A stretch of 62,973 nt of DNA from Mesostigma viride (lineage: Eukaryota > Streptophyta > Mesostigmatophyceae > Mesostigmatales > Mesostigmataceae): assembly GCA_009746045.1 (NCBI GenBank), contig RPFO01002071.1:64001-126973 (forward strand). Reading direction: 5' to 3'. The notes below the pieces were generated by a model that worked only from the letters and a program-made list of their open reading frames with translations, did no database searches and had not been told where the DNA came from. The position numbers and the translations under genes were made by a program. This document shows, piece by piece, positions 35,430 through 47,935 of the stretch (position 1 is the first letter of the stretch; each line of letters opens with the position of its first letter).

Positions 35430-36064
35430 AACTTACGTAAACTCTGGCCAGCCATGGTTGACGGCTGGCCAGCATGCAGTACATATGCCAACTTATCCTA
35501 ATGCCAAGGTGTCTTGTCGTCCATCCGTGAGCCATATTTGGCACTCTCCCACTGCGCTCTGTGCCCACCGCGGTCTGAGCTAGCTGCACTAACTGACATG
35601 GCGGGGTAAAGCCGTGTTGAGTGCGCACCGAAGTGGTCGACCCCTCATACATGCAGCGTGCGGATGACGGTAATCAGGGGAGTGGGGACGCGATCGAGCG
35701 CGAGCAAGGACAGCCCATAGAGCGGCCCAGAGGACAGAATCAAAAGCCTTGATGAAGTAGACGAAGATCAGGAGGGCGGGAAGCTCACCAGGTCGCAGGA
35801 GAGCAATTTCCTCGAAGAGGCGGCGCGTGACGGTGTTGCGCCCATGCAGGACGAAAGCCCATTTGACACTCCCCAAGGTGACGGTCGAGAGCAAAACGAA
35901 AGCGGTTGAGAATCATGCGCATGAACAACTTGAGTGCGGCGCGCTTTGGATGCAGACTCCTCGGTATAGTTGGCAGGGTCGTCACCTGGGGGAACCTTTG
36001 TTTTGTACATACAGCATAATACAGTAACTGTGCTGCCACTCAGGAATCGACAGGGCGTCGGCAA
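35430..36064 (-). pseudogene. LINE reverse-transcriptase fragment (finger/palm part)
   Basis: Minus-strand frames encode, in order, a NYR-like segment, LFMRMILNRFRF and ECQMGFRPAW, then HGRNTVTRRLFEE, and the palm motif-A-like FVYFIKAFDSVLW, then YEGSTTSVRTQHGFT. This is the usual order of LINE reverse transcriptases up to just before the catalytic YADD. Frames change several times, so the fragment is decayed. The later motifs are at 37456-37993, on the wrong side for a single minus-strand gene, so the two pieces are rearranged or come from different copies. Confidence 0.7.
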
Positions 36065-36629
36065 TTAAGCAGGATCTGGTTGCAGATGTCAAGCAGGAAC
36101 CCCGTGAGCTCGCGCTGTCAGTTAATCACAGCATGGGGCGGGGAGCTGGTCACTGAGGTCCTACGGCGGCGTAGAAGCGGAGTTGCGGACAGGCGTAGAA
36201 GCGGACAGGACACGTCGGCCCTAAAGGGCACTTTTCTGGATTCGGTTTGTCCTTTTTTTGTGTGGCTCCGGCAGACCGCGGCGGGGAAGCCGGTGTACTG
36301 GAAGGGGTGGTCATCTACGTCGGCCACAAGCCCTGGCAAGCGACCCCCGCTGCCCCAGCTGCACCTCCAGACAACCCAGCTTAGGGTAATACTGTCAGCA
36401 GTAGTAGTGTAGTAATAGTAATTAGGCCTAACCACCGTGGCCTTGTACATGTACGCCTATCACGGGCGCTATACCAGCTGATGCCTTAGCACTATTTAGC
36501 CATGTACATGTGTGCCTATGATGTGCCCCACACCAGATGATATGCCTAGCTTTATTTAGTTCTGCTGTGCCCATGCAGAGAGTTACTCTCTGCTGAGAAG
36601 CCCTGCCCTAGCCATTGTTTAGCCATCAT

Positions 36630-36768
36630 TGATCAATGATCTTCGACCCCGCGCCAGGCCTTTGAGCTCTGATACATCATAGTGGTGCAGGTGCACTTTG
36701 TGCACCCAGAGCTTAATTGTGTAGTTTACACCCTACCCAAGTGCAGGAAGTAGCCAGAATTAATGTAT
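36630..36768. repeat. left arm of a ~135-bp inverted repeat
   Basis: It matches 38007-38140 in inverted orientation (from the ATCTTCGACCCC word to AAGTAGCCAGAAT), with few differences. The 1.2 kb between the arms holds a short AT-rich tract, an unrecognised stretch and the LINE piece with YADD. It could be a foldback element or a chance inverted pair of one dispersed repeat. Confidence 0.6.
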
Positions 36769-37455
36769 TACAAGCCGGCATACCTAGCATGCCCCGTCTC
36801 AGGGATATGTGCTACATATACTCCCAACGGAGTTATGTTCTTAATTAAAGGGCACTTTTCTGGAAACCATACCTATTCATTAACTAAGCACATATCCCTG
36901 GGACAGGGCATTAATTAATTTATTTATTTATAGACACGTGACTGCGTCACGTGAGCATAAGTCCTCAGTGGGAGGGGAACATGGGATCGATGGAATGGAT
37001 GGTGTAAGCTATCTAGGTCCTAGTTACAGGGGTGTGGGCACCGCGGCCCGAATCGCTATGAATGCCATACGCGGTCACACGCGGAGCCCCCACAGACTTG
37101 CATGGGGGGTGGTCTCCTTCATCACTACTAGCCATCTATCCTTGCGTACCATCTGCCTCCATCTATTACAGACAAACCAGGAGGCTGCCCGGGTGTGAGC
37201 CCGTCACGTCTAGTGTATCTAGCACATGTCCATGCCGAGTCTATCACGAAAAGTCCACGGGTGGCGGCCCTGCCGCGCGCGGCCTGGGGCACGCCAGGTG
37301 AGGACATATCGCCCAGGCTGGGCGGGCTTGGTGCCAGCTAGTCTATCGGATGTGTCTATACCTGATCTGTGCGGGCCAGGTGCCCGGCTAGGCCCAGGCG
37401 CCTGTGCCTAATAATGTGGGAAACATAGGGCAAATCAGCGTACAAATCCTCATTA
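36769..37455. other. spacer inside the inverted repeat, no gene seen
   Basis: The left part repeats GGGCACTTTTCTGGA from 36226 at about 36848, and has TTAATTTATTTATTTA at 36913-36930. Open frames (36938-37301) have no motif. Confidence 0.4.
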
Positions 37456-37993
37456 CTATAATGTGCAAACCAAAGGGGATGTTAATAAGGGCCTTGCGCA
37501 GCATCTTGGTGACGTTGCCGTCGAGTCGTCGGCTCCACTGAGCTCCTGCGTCAGTGTCCAGGTCCCGGCGCCGTAGGTCAGGATCGTCAGAATGACGACC
37601 TTGAAGAGGTCACGCGCTTGACGATCCGGGGTAGGGCGGGGTTGCTCCACCAGCGGCGGTGGTCATGGAGTTGCGCCCACGCCATGCCATTGAATCCGTG
37701 TCGTCAGGTCGTCCTCGCAGTTGATCGGGAAGCCAACTGCCGAGCATGGCTTTCAGCGGCCTGAAGTAGGGTAGTTGACCTCGGTGTCGTCTAAGAGGCG
37801 GAGTGTGGGTGGGGGCCCTGCCATGCCGAGGGCCATGCAGGGCCTCCGTTTTGGGGCTGATTTCTAGACCAACCGCCCGAGCCTCGAGCGCCAGGCATGC
37901 AGTCCAGCCAAAGAATCGGGCAGACTCCGGCTTCTCGATGAGCGTGATGTCGTCAGCATAAATGAGGTCAGCTAGTAAATACGGACGGGGCAT
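37456..37993 (-). pseudogene. LINE reverse-transcriptase fragment with catalytic YADD
   Basis: The frame from 37993 encodes LADLIYADDITLI near its start: the YADD catalytic box of LINE reverse transcriptases. A few residues later comes GLEISPKTEAL, the usual next block. The adjoining frame 37650-37456 gives FKVVILTILTYGAGTWTLTQEL, the conserved 'LLYGaEtWtl' stretch. At least one frameshift separates them. It probably belongs to the same family as 35430-36064 and 13094-13489. Confidence 0.75.
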
Positions 37994-38006
37994 ATGGCTA
38001 CTAATA

Positions 38007-38140
38007 CATTCTGGCTACTTCCTGCACTTGGGCAGGGTGTAAACTACACAATTAAGCTCTGGGTGCACAAAGTGCACCTGCACCACCATGATGTATCAGA
38101 GCTCAAAGGCCTGGCGTGGGGTCGAAGATCATCATGTATT
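38007..38140. repeat. right arm of the ~135-bp inverted repeat
   Basis: Inverted match to 36630-36768. Confidence 0.6.
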
Positions 38141-38199
38141 GCCCAGGGGGACATGCAGCCCCAAATTTTCAGGTCATTCTGACAATTAAGCATGCACAG

Positions 38200-38970
38200 C
38201 CCTATTTGATGGATATTCCTAGATCGCCACCTGTGACGAAGCTAACGGGGGGGTTAGCTAGTATATTTTACCACACTAACACCCCTTTATCCATCCAAGC
38301 CATGTGAAAACTGGCCATGCAAACCACATGCTACATACCATCCTTTGCCCATATGGTACCTCCTTGGCGCCATTCTGACAAAAACTGCCCTGGTTGCATG
38401 GTTACAACCATTCCAAGACGGCCACCCACGAAGATGCTACAATCAAGGAGGTTTTGAGTTATCATTTGGCCACAAGCATCTCCTTCTTCATCAAATACCT
38501 CTGCAAACTGACCAAGGCGCATATGATCAACTCTTGCACGCTGACAACAACACATGCTCAAGGTTGGGGGTCATTGTAACAAGAACTGCTCAGGTTGATG
38601 GGTTTCACATGTGGCCACCTGACAAGGCGCTAAGGACAACCTACTACTACTAAGGAAGCAGGTAAACAACACAATGACACTTCATATGCCATCCAACATG
38701 CACCAAAAACATGCTGAATATATGTTAAGAAAGTACAAAGGGGTGGCCACGCACCTCGTACCCCTTCACGTACCGCCCCTCGAGCATGGCCAGGTGCCCT
38801 TGTATTGATCAATGTGCATAGCAATAACGATGGTAGCACTAACATGCCTAACCCGAGCATTTTCTCTTTTTCTCCCAGGTTAGAGTGTAAGGTTAATGCC
38901 AACCAAGCTAATCAACTCTACAACACCTCCTAAACTGCCCTACCCATGCAGCATGCATGGATGACAAACT
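38200..38970 (-). repeat. second copy of the dispersed repeat, without the TTAA element
   Basis: An inverted match to 10370-10948 joined to 12302-12460. The place where the 1.35-kb piggyBac-like element sits in the other copy corresponds here to about 38390-38410 and has no insertion. No coding frame is recognised. Confidence 0.7.
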
Positions 38971-39104
38971 GGGACTACGGAGCACTCATGCACGCGAGTG
39001 CTAACTAAGAGAGAAGGCACTAAGTTGCCAAGTCAAGACAACGTTCGTGAGGCTGGTCTCGCAAGTCGACAGACCAGTTGGCACTGGCCTATTCTTTATA
39101 TACT

Positions 39105-41118
39105 AAAAATATAATTACTTACAGCAGAGTGAAATCACTCAAACCAAAGCAAACGCCCAGCTATAAACCTATCTATATACAGAACCATGTCAAGGCTCCA
39201 TACTACGATAAGACCAATGGAAACTCCTAACGGGAGGAACCTAATAATAGCCCTGCTGCACCGCAAAATCAGCCCGCGTACGGCGGAGCATGATGTCAGC
39301 CATGGCCCGAGTCAGCGCCACCGAAAAGCGATGACGCCAATATGACGTCCAGGTCCGCGCCGACCATGGGGCCCGCTGGCCCTTCAGGTCGATCCAGCTG
39401 GTCCTCCCGGAGCCGGCAACACTCCTTGAAGAAGGCGGAGGTCAGGGGCCCCATGGCCTCAAACTCCTCCAGGACAAAGGGCACCACACGATGGTGCCCG
39501 ACGTCGCCGTATGCCAGCTAGAGCTTGGCCCGCTCCGCCCGGTCCGCCGTGTAACCTGCCGTAATTAGGGAGGCCCCAGCCACGTGGCTAAGAGCCAAGG
39601 GCCGCGCCACCGAAACGTCAACTGATAAGCAGATGCCGGCCACCCCCCTCAAAGTCGAGCACCAGGATGTCAGGCCGGTGGTTGGGGGAATAGAAGGCAG
39701 CTCCATCCGCATCCTCGGACCGGATGTTCGCGTGGGGGAAAGCCGACCGAACCATGGCGAGCACCAGTGACCGTCAGGAGGACAGTGTGCAAATACAAAT
39801 ACCAATTCTGATTCTGTTGGCCCCCCATGCAGGCCCCGTGGGATCCAGCGGCTGCCCACATCTACCACAAGGCCGCCCGGCTGGAACAAGAGGCTGCGGG
39901 GCAAATAGCTGGTGCCGGAGCGCCAGTGCCGATCGAGTAGTGGCTGGGAGCTAAGGCGAATGGGGGGGCCATGGGAAGAGCACGAAGGTACGCCGAGCCC
40001 ACACTAGCTCTGCAATGAAAGCGAGAACAGTCAAGCACGTCCCTGGGCGTTGAGGTCCGCGAAAAGAGCCATCCAATCAGCCGTGTGCAGAATACCCGCG
40101 TAGGTTTTCTGGTGTTTATCGATGACGCGAGCAGGGAATGCAGCGGGAGATTGAACGGAGGCGACCGAGGGAGTGCCGCGAGGGAGGCGGCGCTGTACCG
40201 CCTGAGCGGCACGGACGGGAAAACAGGCCTGCTGGATCTCAGCATATAGGCCTCCTGGATGGCGGTGACGAATTAAGGGCAAAGGGCTGCTGGGGTCCAG
40301 GAGGTCAGGCGCTGCCGTTGCCAAAAGGGGCAGGAGCCGGCAGCTTTCCGCCCACGACTGAGCGACGGAGCCCAAAAATGCTGCTGGGGCCAGCCGGGCG
40401 GCACGAGTCAGACCACAGCCACCCATCCGTGCAGGCACGGAGGCAATGCGAATATAGCATGTGGCGGGAGGTCGGGGCCCGGGAGTGAGACCAGCTGCGC
40501 CAAGGCCGACGAGAGGAGGCGAGCGCCCGCTAACCACTCGCGCGCAGCCGGGAGGAACGCGACCAGCCGCCAGGTCAATGAGGGTGTCAAAGAGAATGTC
40601 CTCGCCCCCATGCCCCACCAGGACCTCCCAAGTGCGCGTAGCGCCAGCCCGACGGCCCGGTAGAGGAAGCCCGCGGGACCGCACGCATCACCTCCAGGAA
40701 GCAGTCGCGGTCCAGCCGGGGGGGGGCCGGCAGGGGGTCCGGCACGGCCGGGCAGCTGGAATCCGGGCTCCGCAGGGTGAAGAGCCTCCAAGGCCGCCAG
40801 GGTAGCCGCATTGGCTGGGGCCAGCTTGGCCATTTCCAAGCGGGTCATGGCCCGGCTGAGCTGCCCCTCGCGGACGAGGCGGATGACGTCGGCCGCCACC
40901 CGCTCGAAGGAGACCTCCCCCGACAGCCGGGCCGTGCGCGGGGGCGGCACGCCAAACAGCCCCTCCCAGTCCCCCTGCAGAAAGCGTCGGCAACGGGCAA
41001 TAACCGCACCCTGGAGGCCGCACACACCACGCCCGAGAGGGGTGAGGAGCAGGCGGGGGGTCACTTTATATACTTCAATGCCATGTGCTACGCCAGGCCT
41101 GCTGAGCAGCATGCACAT
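39105..41118 (-). pseudogene. non-LTR retrotransposon, restriction-like-endonuclease type (copy B)
   Basis: 39316-40490 matches copy A (23805-24960) closely, including the RPD and LLIDV-type endonuclease region (with small insertions such as TCAACTGA near 39618 and TAATTA near 39562) and the LPPHAI/RMGGCGLTRAARLAP segment. 40494-41118 adds the N-terminal part missing from copy A: SRAMTRLEMAKLAPAN, FLEVMRAVPRASSTGPSGWRYAHL and AAGRVPPGCARVV. The reverse-transcriptase core with YLDD is deleted at the junction near 40490. 39105-39316 is the 3' tail, also found alone at 20100-20312. Several small insertions break the frame; the copy is inactive. Confidence 0.82.
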
Positions 41119-41957
41119 CGGCTGATCTGCTCAGGCATGATTAACACCCCTGTACAGTAATACTAGCCTGTACAGCGCCCAGATCCTATACAGCAGGTCT
41201 ACTATACAGGCACAGTGATCCCAGAGTACATTCCCCACAGTGATTATGGCATCTGCATCCAACAGTCCAAGACCATGCAAGCCTGCGGTACCACAGACCA
41301 CAGGTTAAGGGTCCTATTTCCTGCGTACGACGTATTAATCCAATACCGTCGTAGCCAAAGCAACTAATTCCTGTCAGCCCAGGAATTACTGTCGGCCCAA
41401 TATACCGTCGGCAAATATTCACGTGCGACCTTGGATAGCAGCCGGCTCGCGCTTGCGCACGACCGGGGTAGTCGGAATGCCGTAACTTTCTTGATTGATA
41501 CTCGTCGGATCATGAACTCGTTCCGGTGGCGCTGGAATCGTAGAGATATGCCGAATCAGGAACACGCCAATGCGCTTGGCATTAACTCCAATCCTTTCTT
41601 TTCTTGAGCTGTAGCAGCTCACACAAGTCTACGTATACAAACAAACACAATGGGTACTGGACATCAGCACCTTCCTTAGGGGTCTGGTCCTGTTTTCTCC
41701 CCACGGGCCCCGGGGCCCGTTGCTAGCCAGGGTAGAAGTCCGCAGGTGGAGGTCATTGGCCCTGAGGATAGCCGCTACTACACTACCGCCTCGTCTGCCA
41801 TTACAGTATATAGAGGACAGCTCGGATGAGGATTACATCCCCATCTAGTGCTTAATGGTTGGGGAATGATGCAGACGATATTTGTTTGAACTTTTGTGTA
41901 ATTATTTTTTCTAATGAGAAATATTATATTATTAATATTTAGCATAGTACTCCGTGG
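41119..41957. other. intergenic, no gene seen
   Basis: It contains a few CTGTACAG/TATACAGG words (41150-41215) and a GGGCCCCGGGGCCC palindrome at 41705. Short motif-free frames only. Confidence 0.45.
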
Positions 41958-43751
41958 TGTTACGTCCCAGCCCAGACACTCCTAGCCTGAGCTACGTAGC
42001 GAAAGATCTACCATGCCGGAATTAGGAAGATTCAAGGTGGCCTAATGCAGATTGCGCTTCACGACTGGGGTCGTGAGATATCTGGCACCGCGACTTGATG
42101 CCAAGCTAATTAATACACACTTATAATGGCTAGCAATACCAATTACAAATGGATAGTTGCCCCAGGTGTAATGTGTAGGCGTATTCGCACTTATCATTCA
42201 TCAAACCAAGAGGACGAGACTCTCGGACCAATTTCACCTAGGTCTGCCACTGCGCTGGCAAGGGGCGCCGACATGGCGCCGACCTTCCAAAGCATGCAGT
42301 CCACACAGGATCCTCGGGTCGACATCGACCCTCGCCTACAGAATCCACGCATGAGTACAATATCTCAACTAGCTATAAAGTACGCAGCGCGGCGCGACTG
42401 CACCGGCCCCTAGAAGATACACGCATACAACAACCTAGGCCCAAAATAACTGGTCCGAATCACCCAAACTGTCATAGTTCCATACAAAAGTCCTGACCAA
42501 GGGACAATTCCCAAATTAAGTCCCGAAATGAGTCCCAAAGTCCTACGGACCATGACAACAAGTCAAACTACATAATTTATTCCATTGTTACGTCCGTCCA
42601 AAAGGGCCGGGACGTAACACTCCTCCCCCCCCCCACGGGGGTCGGTAGTCTCTACCGTACAAGAGATAGAAAGGAAACAAGTAAGCTACTATAAGAGTAC
42701 TATGTCCCAACCCCGGTTCACCCGCGGGTTAGTAATACCAATTCCTCTAGAGGTTGATACACAGGACCAACCCTGACGTAGTAGCATGAAACAGGATGAC
42801 AGGATAATTCCACTATCCGTCATAAGACTCTCACAACCATCTCAGCGACCGCCGTTGTTGACGCGCCGATCCACTGGAACCATCTTAGGGGGCGCCACCG
42901 CGTGCCCTATCCCATCCACATAATAATGCACAGTCCATGTAATCCCGCGCAACCAGTCCTGAGGTCCTGAGCAGCCTCAAACTTGATGAAATGTTGACCA
43001 TAGGGGTACTATGTCCCAGCCCTTGTGCACCAACGGGCCAGGGAAGCCAGGTCCCCACAGACTTGCCACGCAAGGGCAACTCTTTATATAGCCAATCGGG
43101 ACTGTCAGCAGGAGGGAATATTTTTCATGCATACAACTTGATGATCCGGCCGACGAGGTGGCCAGTCATGTATCCCGTCCAGCCGAAACCCAGCCTTACA
43201 GCGCGACTGATGCGCGTAATCACATGACGATTAAGATCGACGACGGTGAGGCACAGCATGCAGTGCAGGCCCCATGCTCAGAAGCGAGGGCGTGCACCAG
43301 AAGAATCTGATCCATCGCCTCACTACCGACAGCTGTACGCGTCCTCTCAAATACAGGCGCGCCGTGAGCCAACCGACCATGCAACGTGGCCGTCCCTGGC
43401 CGCCGCTGGAGTGGCTGTATAGAGGGGGAAGCCCTAGCGTGGCCGCTAGAGTGCGCCTCCCCTGCACCTGCGAACGCATGCAGGTGCCCTCAAGGCCCTA
43501 GTGTGTCCACTAGAGTGCGCCCCGCCGTCTCTATCCAGCGCAGGAAACAGGCAAAGTCGATCAACACCGGAAACTTGGATAATATGGCACGTTAAGTGCC
43601 CAAAACTAGCAGGGCCCCAGCGTGTCCACTGGAGTGCGCCCTGCCAACTCCTCCACGAAGCTGCAGTAGTTTAGGCACAACACCACTCCGGCCGACGTGC
43701 ATAGACCGGAGCAGTCGCCGGTCCCCGCATTCCTTACTGCCAATGTGCCTG
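41958..43751 (-). mobile_element. truncated 3' end of the same LTR retrotransposon family, inverted
   Basis: 41958-42619 is a full 662-bp LTR, more than 98% like 2616-3285 by eye, with the same TGTTACG...CGTAACA ends. It is followed (minus-strand upstream) by the complementary polypurine tract and by sequence matching about 17570-18712 in reverse. The match stops at about 43751, where a satellite begins, so the 5' part is lost. Gag is absent. The compensating hairpins of the 3' region are kept. Confidence 0.88.
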
Positions 43752-43756
43752 CACTA

Positions 43757-44280
43757 GGAGTTAATTTTACGGGGCGTAAACGCCCCGGTTGAGGTTACCG
43801 GGGCGGTTACTGGCCAGTAACCATGTACGTTTAAGGTTACCGGCCAGGTTACCGGCCGGTAACCCGGAATGCAACAGACTAAATACCGGCCGGTAATGGT
43901 TACCGGGCGGTAATAGTTACCGGAACGTTTACTGGGCGGTAACTTTTACCGGAGCCGTAACCATGCCCGTAACCTATCTGGGTTACGGTCATGGTTACGG
44001 CCCAAGTAGAAGTTACCGGGCGGTAAACTGGTATGGTTACGGGACCAGTTCTGAGAACCGGGATGGGTTACCGGCATGGTTACGGGACCAGTTCTGATAA
44101 CCGGGCCTGGCTACTGGCCTGGTTACGGGTCCGTCAACCGTCCCGTAACCTGCAGTAGTTACGGCCCAGTAGTTAACCCTGGCTACTGCGGTGGTTACGG
44201 GGCCGGTTATGCCCCAGTAATAATAGTAACCCATGCCTACAACGCAGCCTGTCCGGGTTATGGCCCCGAATTCTAAAATG
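43757..44280. repeat. degenerate GGTTACCGG/GGTTACGG satellite
   Basis: Roughly 500 bp consist almost entirely of variants of GGTTACCGGCCGGTAAC and GGTTACGGGxCxGTTAC in both orientations, with short irregular spacing. Many units are themselves near-palindromic. There is no coding content. Confidence 0.85.
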
Positions 44281-45000
44281 CATTGACCCCGGCTATGGTG
44301 AGTGGCTTGCATGATATGGTGCTTTTCAAGATGCATTTTTGAATTAGGCATTTCATTAAAATGTTTAAGAAGTCATTAATAATCAATTGCACGAATCACT
44401 TCCATCCGATGTTGTCAACGTGGGCTTCATGATGAAATCGTGGAGATGACGCACATGAAGTTCACGGAACATCTTAGGTAATAAATCAAGCCGTTACGGC
44501 AGTAGAACCTTGGCCGATGAGGGTGGCGTCTTGAAGCTGTTGTCACCCTCAAGTCCGCTCGGCCAGGGGTAATCGCCCATGTTGATTTGAAAGGTACCGC
44601 CGTCCATATGGCGGCTCCGCTTTTGGTGCGAGTTGACCAACTTCCCGTCTTAATCATTCCGGATTGCCTGCAGTTCATTCCGCCTTTGTCCAAGTAAGAC
44701 AGCAACTGTCACGCACTCATAGAAAACGCAAAATGCCCCGAATGCAGTTACGGCCATACGGTAGCGAGGAATAGCAGTTGAAATTTCTAGTACACAGGCA
44801 ACTAGTAAGAAAAGGGACGATGCGTGCACCACCACCAATACGTACGTGCATCCCTCTCTTGAAAATGACAGCATCTTCCATGCCGTCCAAGAAAAACGCA
44901 ACGTATTTAACATGAACCCGAATGCAGTTACGGTCGTAGAGTAGTGAGGACTGGCAGCTGAAAGTTCTAGTTGATGGGCTGAGAATAAGGAAAAAAATGA
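44281..45000. repeat. spacer with a ~180-bp diverged tandem duplication
   Basis: 44727-44830 and 44906-45010 are diverged direct copies (CGAATGCAGTTACGG...GTAGxGAGGA...GATGCGTGCAC). The minus-strand frame 44650-45009 spans both and therefore shows an internal repeat. Its hydrophobic composition gives no recognised family, so I do not call a gene. Confidence 0.5.
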
Positions 45001-46310
45001 TGCGTGCACTCACCTACCCTATTACGTCCCTCCCATGGCGAGGAACCAGCAAAACCACCCACATACCCTGTTGTGTCCCTCCCTTGACAAGGAACAAGCA
45101 CGTGCACATGCCCCACCCCACATGCATGCCTCCCTTGACAAGAATCGAACGGGCACGTGCACCCACCTACCCTATGTGCACCCCCTCCTTTGACAAGGAA
45201 CAAGCACGTGCACGTGCCTACCCCACATGCATGCCTCCCTTGACAAGAATCGAACGAGCACGTGCACCCACCCACCCTGTGTGCACCCCTCCTTTGACAA
45301 GGAACAAGCACGTGAACTCACCTACACTACGCGCGTCCCTCCCTTGACAAGGAATAGGCACGTGCACATGCCTACCCCACATCCATGCCTCCCCTGACCA
45401 GTAACAAGCACGTGCACCCACCTACCCTACGTGCATCCCTCCTGTGACATGGAACAAGCACGTGCACCCACCAACCCTATGTACGTGCCTCTTGACAAGC
45501 AACAAGCACGTGCACCCACCTACCCTAAGTGCCCCCCTCCTTCGACAAGGAACAAGCATGTGCACTCACCTACCGTACGTGAATCCCTCCCTTGGCAAGG
45601 ACCAAGCACGTGCACCCACCTACCCGATGTCCGCCCCTCCCTTGATAAGGTACAAGCATGCCCACCCACCTACCCTACCTGCATCCCTCCCTTGACATGG
45701 AACAACCATGTGCACATGCCTACCCCACATGCATGCCTCCCTTGACAAGGAACGAGCACGTGCACCCACCCACCCTATGTGCACCCCTCCTTTGACAAGG
45801 AACAAGCACGTGCACTCATCTACCGCACGTGCATCCCTCCCTTGACAAGGAACAAGCAAGCCCACCCACCTACCCTACCTGCATCCCTCCCTTGACATGA
45901 AACAAGCACGTGCACATGCCTACCCCACATGCATGCCTCCCTTGACAAGGAACGAGCACGTGCACCCACCCACCCTGTGTGCACCCCTCCTTTGACAAGG
46001 AACAAGCACATGAACTCACCTACACTACGTGCGTCCCTCCCTTGACAAGGAATAAGCACGTGCACATGCCTACCCCACATCCATGCCTCCCCTGACCAGT
46101 AACAAGCACGTGCACTCACCTACCCTACGTATGTGCCTCTTGACAAGGACCAAGCTCGTGCACCCACCTACCATACGTGAATCCCTCCCTTGACAAGGTA
46201 CACGCATGCCCACCCACCTACCCTACGTGGGCCCCTCCCTTGATAAGGTACAAGCATGACCAGCCACCTACCCCGCGAGCCTCCCTACTTTGACAAGGAA
46301 CAAGCACGTG
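45000..46310. repeat. 50-bp minisatellite with a CACGTG palindrome in most units
   Basis: About 26 copies of a 49-54-bp unit: CCTCCCTTGACAAGG, AACAAGCACGTGCACCC and ACCTACCCTACGTGCAT. Two or three unit variants alternate (…CACATGCCTACCCCACATGCATG… and …CACCCACCTACCCTACGTG…), giving a higher-order pattern. Frames across it are artefacts. Confidence 0.92.
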
Positions 46311-47340
46311 GGCCCGCTAGCATGGCAGCAAGGAAGACATTACCCTAACATGGCATGGCCAAAGCAAAAGAGACAGAGAAGTCAATGGAGAGAGAGCTCC
46401 TAAGAACTCCTAGTAAAATTGGAAACCATGGAGGGCAAAAAACGTTCAACAACTTACGATGGGCATCGGCACATACAGAGAAGCCCAGGTGTGCCAGGTG
46501 TAAAATAAGCGAGATTGAAGTGTCGCCTACCTCGTGGGAGACTTTTGGTATCTGGTAAACAATGAAAGCGAGTGGAAAGATGGACAACGTGAAAATAACA
46601 TACAATCCACTGCAATGCATGCAAAGAGGACAGAATCAGTAATAAAGCGCGCTGCATTCAGGCAGCGCTGAGCAATTGAACGGTGAACAATTTAATCCGG
46701 AACGCATTGTCTACGCGACTCGATGCGACTAAACGTGGCATGCATACGCGGTCGCTGACTGAAGACATTGTGTACCTGGCTCAGCAAGGTGCGCTTGCAG
46801 CCGCTTTCTTAAATATGCCGCAGGCGCACGATGTAACGAATTGAAGTTTGCATGTAGTAACAAAGGCAAGAAAAGCGGTGTAGCTGGCTACCGACTACGC
46901 CATAGTAAGCTGTATCGGAGTTGGCGCTGCCGATGGCTGGAAACGGATGACCGAATCATGCTAAACTGGGGCTCCAAAAGGGCTTGTCATGCATCCTAGT
47001 GCGCCTTTTGCTTTTTTTTCTTCAAGCATCGTGAGCATGCGGGTTTAGGGGGGCGCTTATTCTTGCACCACTATCAGTCGGCTGGACTGCAATCGGCATA
47101 GCCAGCGCAAGGTGATGCAAGGGCAGGCAAACTTTACCAGCTCGTTCAAGGCTCGTTGATGGAATTCAAACATCTAGGCGGCGCGTCTGCAACGGCTCAT
47201 CGCAATTCGAATTCGCAAGCAGAACCCTCGTTACACGTGGCGCATGCAGAGATCTGCTTCGGGCGGCTTGGCGTATCTCACTGCGTCGTGACTCGAGTAC
47301 ATAGTCAGCCTAGTTAGTACTCTGGGGGCCTCGAGTTCGG
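46311..47340. other. intergenic, no gene seen
   Basis: Short frames on both strands (for example 46345-46657) without motifs. The right end grades into the palindromic repeat array. Confidence 0.45.
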
Positions 47341-47935
47341 CAGTCCCCTATTCGGAAATCCCGGATCATATGTACTCCACACTATGTACTCTTGGAGTAC
47401 ATAGTGTGCCACCCTATGTACTCTTGGAGTACATAGTGTGGATTACATAGGTAGTCACTCCTTCCTATGTAATACGGGCGTGTCTCACCGCGTCGGCAGT
47501 CCCCTATTCGGAAATCCCGGATCATATGTACTCCACACTATGTACTCTTGGAGTACATAGTGTGCCACCCTATGTACTCTTGGAGTACATAGTGTGGAGT
47601 ACATAGTCACTCCTTCCTATGTAATACGGGCGTGTCTCACCGCGTCGGCAGTCCCCTATTCGGAAATCCCGGATCATATGTACTCCACACTATGTACTCT
47701 TGGAGTACATAGTGTGCCACCCTATGTACTCTTGGAGTACATAGTGTGGAGTACATAGTCACTCCTTCCTATGTAATACGGGCGTGTCTCACCGCGTCGG
47801 CAGTCCCCTATTCGGAAATCCCGGATCATATGTACTCCACACTATGTACTCTTGGAGTACATAGTGTGCCACCCTATGTACTCTTGGAGTACATAGGGTG
47901 GAGTACATAGTCACTCCTTCCTATGTAATACCGGT
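47341..47935. repeat. four tandem copies of a 152-bp palindrome-rich unit
   Basis: Units start with CAGTCCCCTATTCGG at 47341, 47497, 47649 and 47801 (periods 156, 152, 152) and are almost identical. Each contains two copies of the hairpin CTATGTACTC-TTG-GAGTACATAG and outer CCACACTATG/CATAGTGTGG arms, so a unit can fold into two adjacent long stems. Confidence 0.93.

Noticed and set aside
47341-47935. Regular repeats with spacers resembling a CRISPR array
   Set aside because: Units are 152 bp and identical including the would-be spacers, with internal palindromes; the genome is eukaryotic and there are no cas genes.
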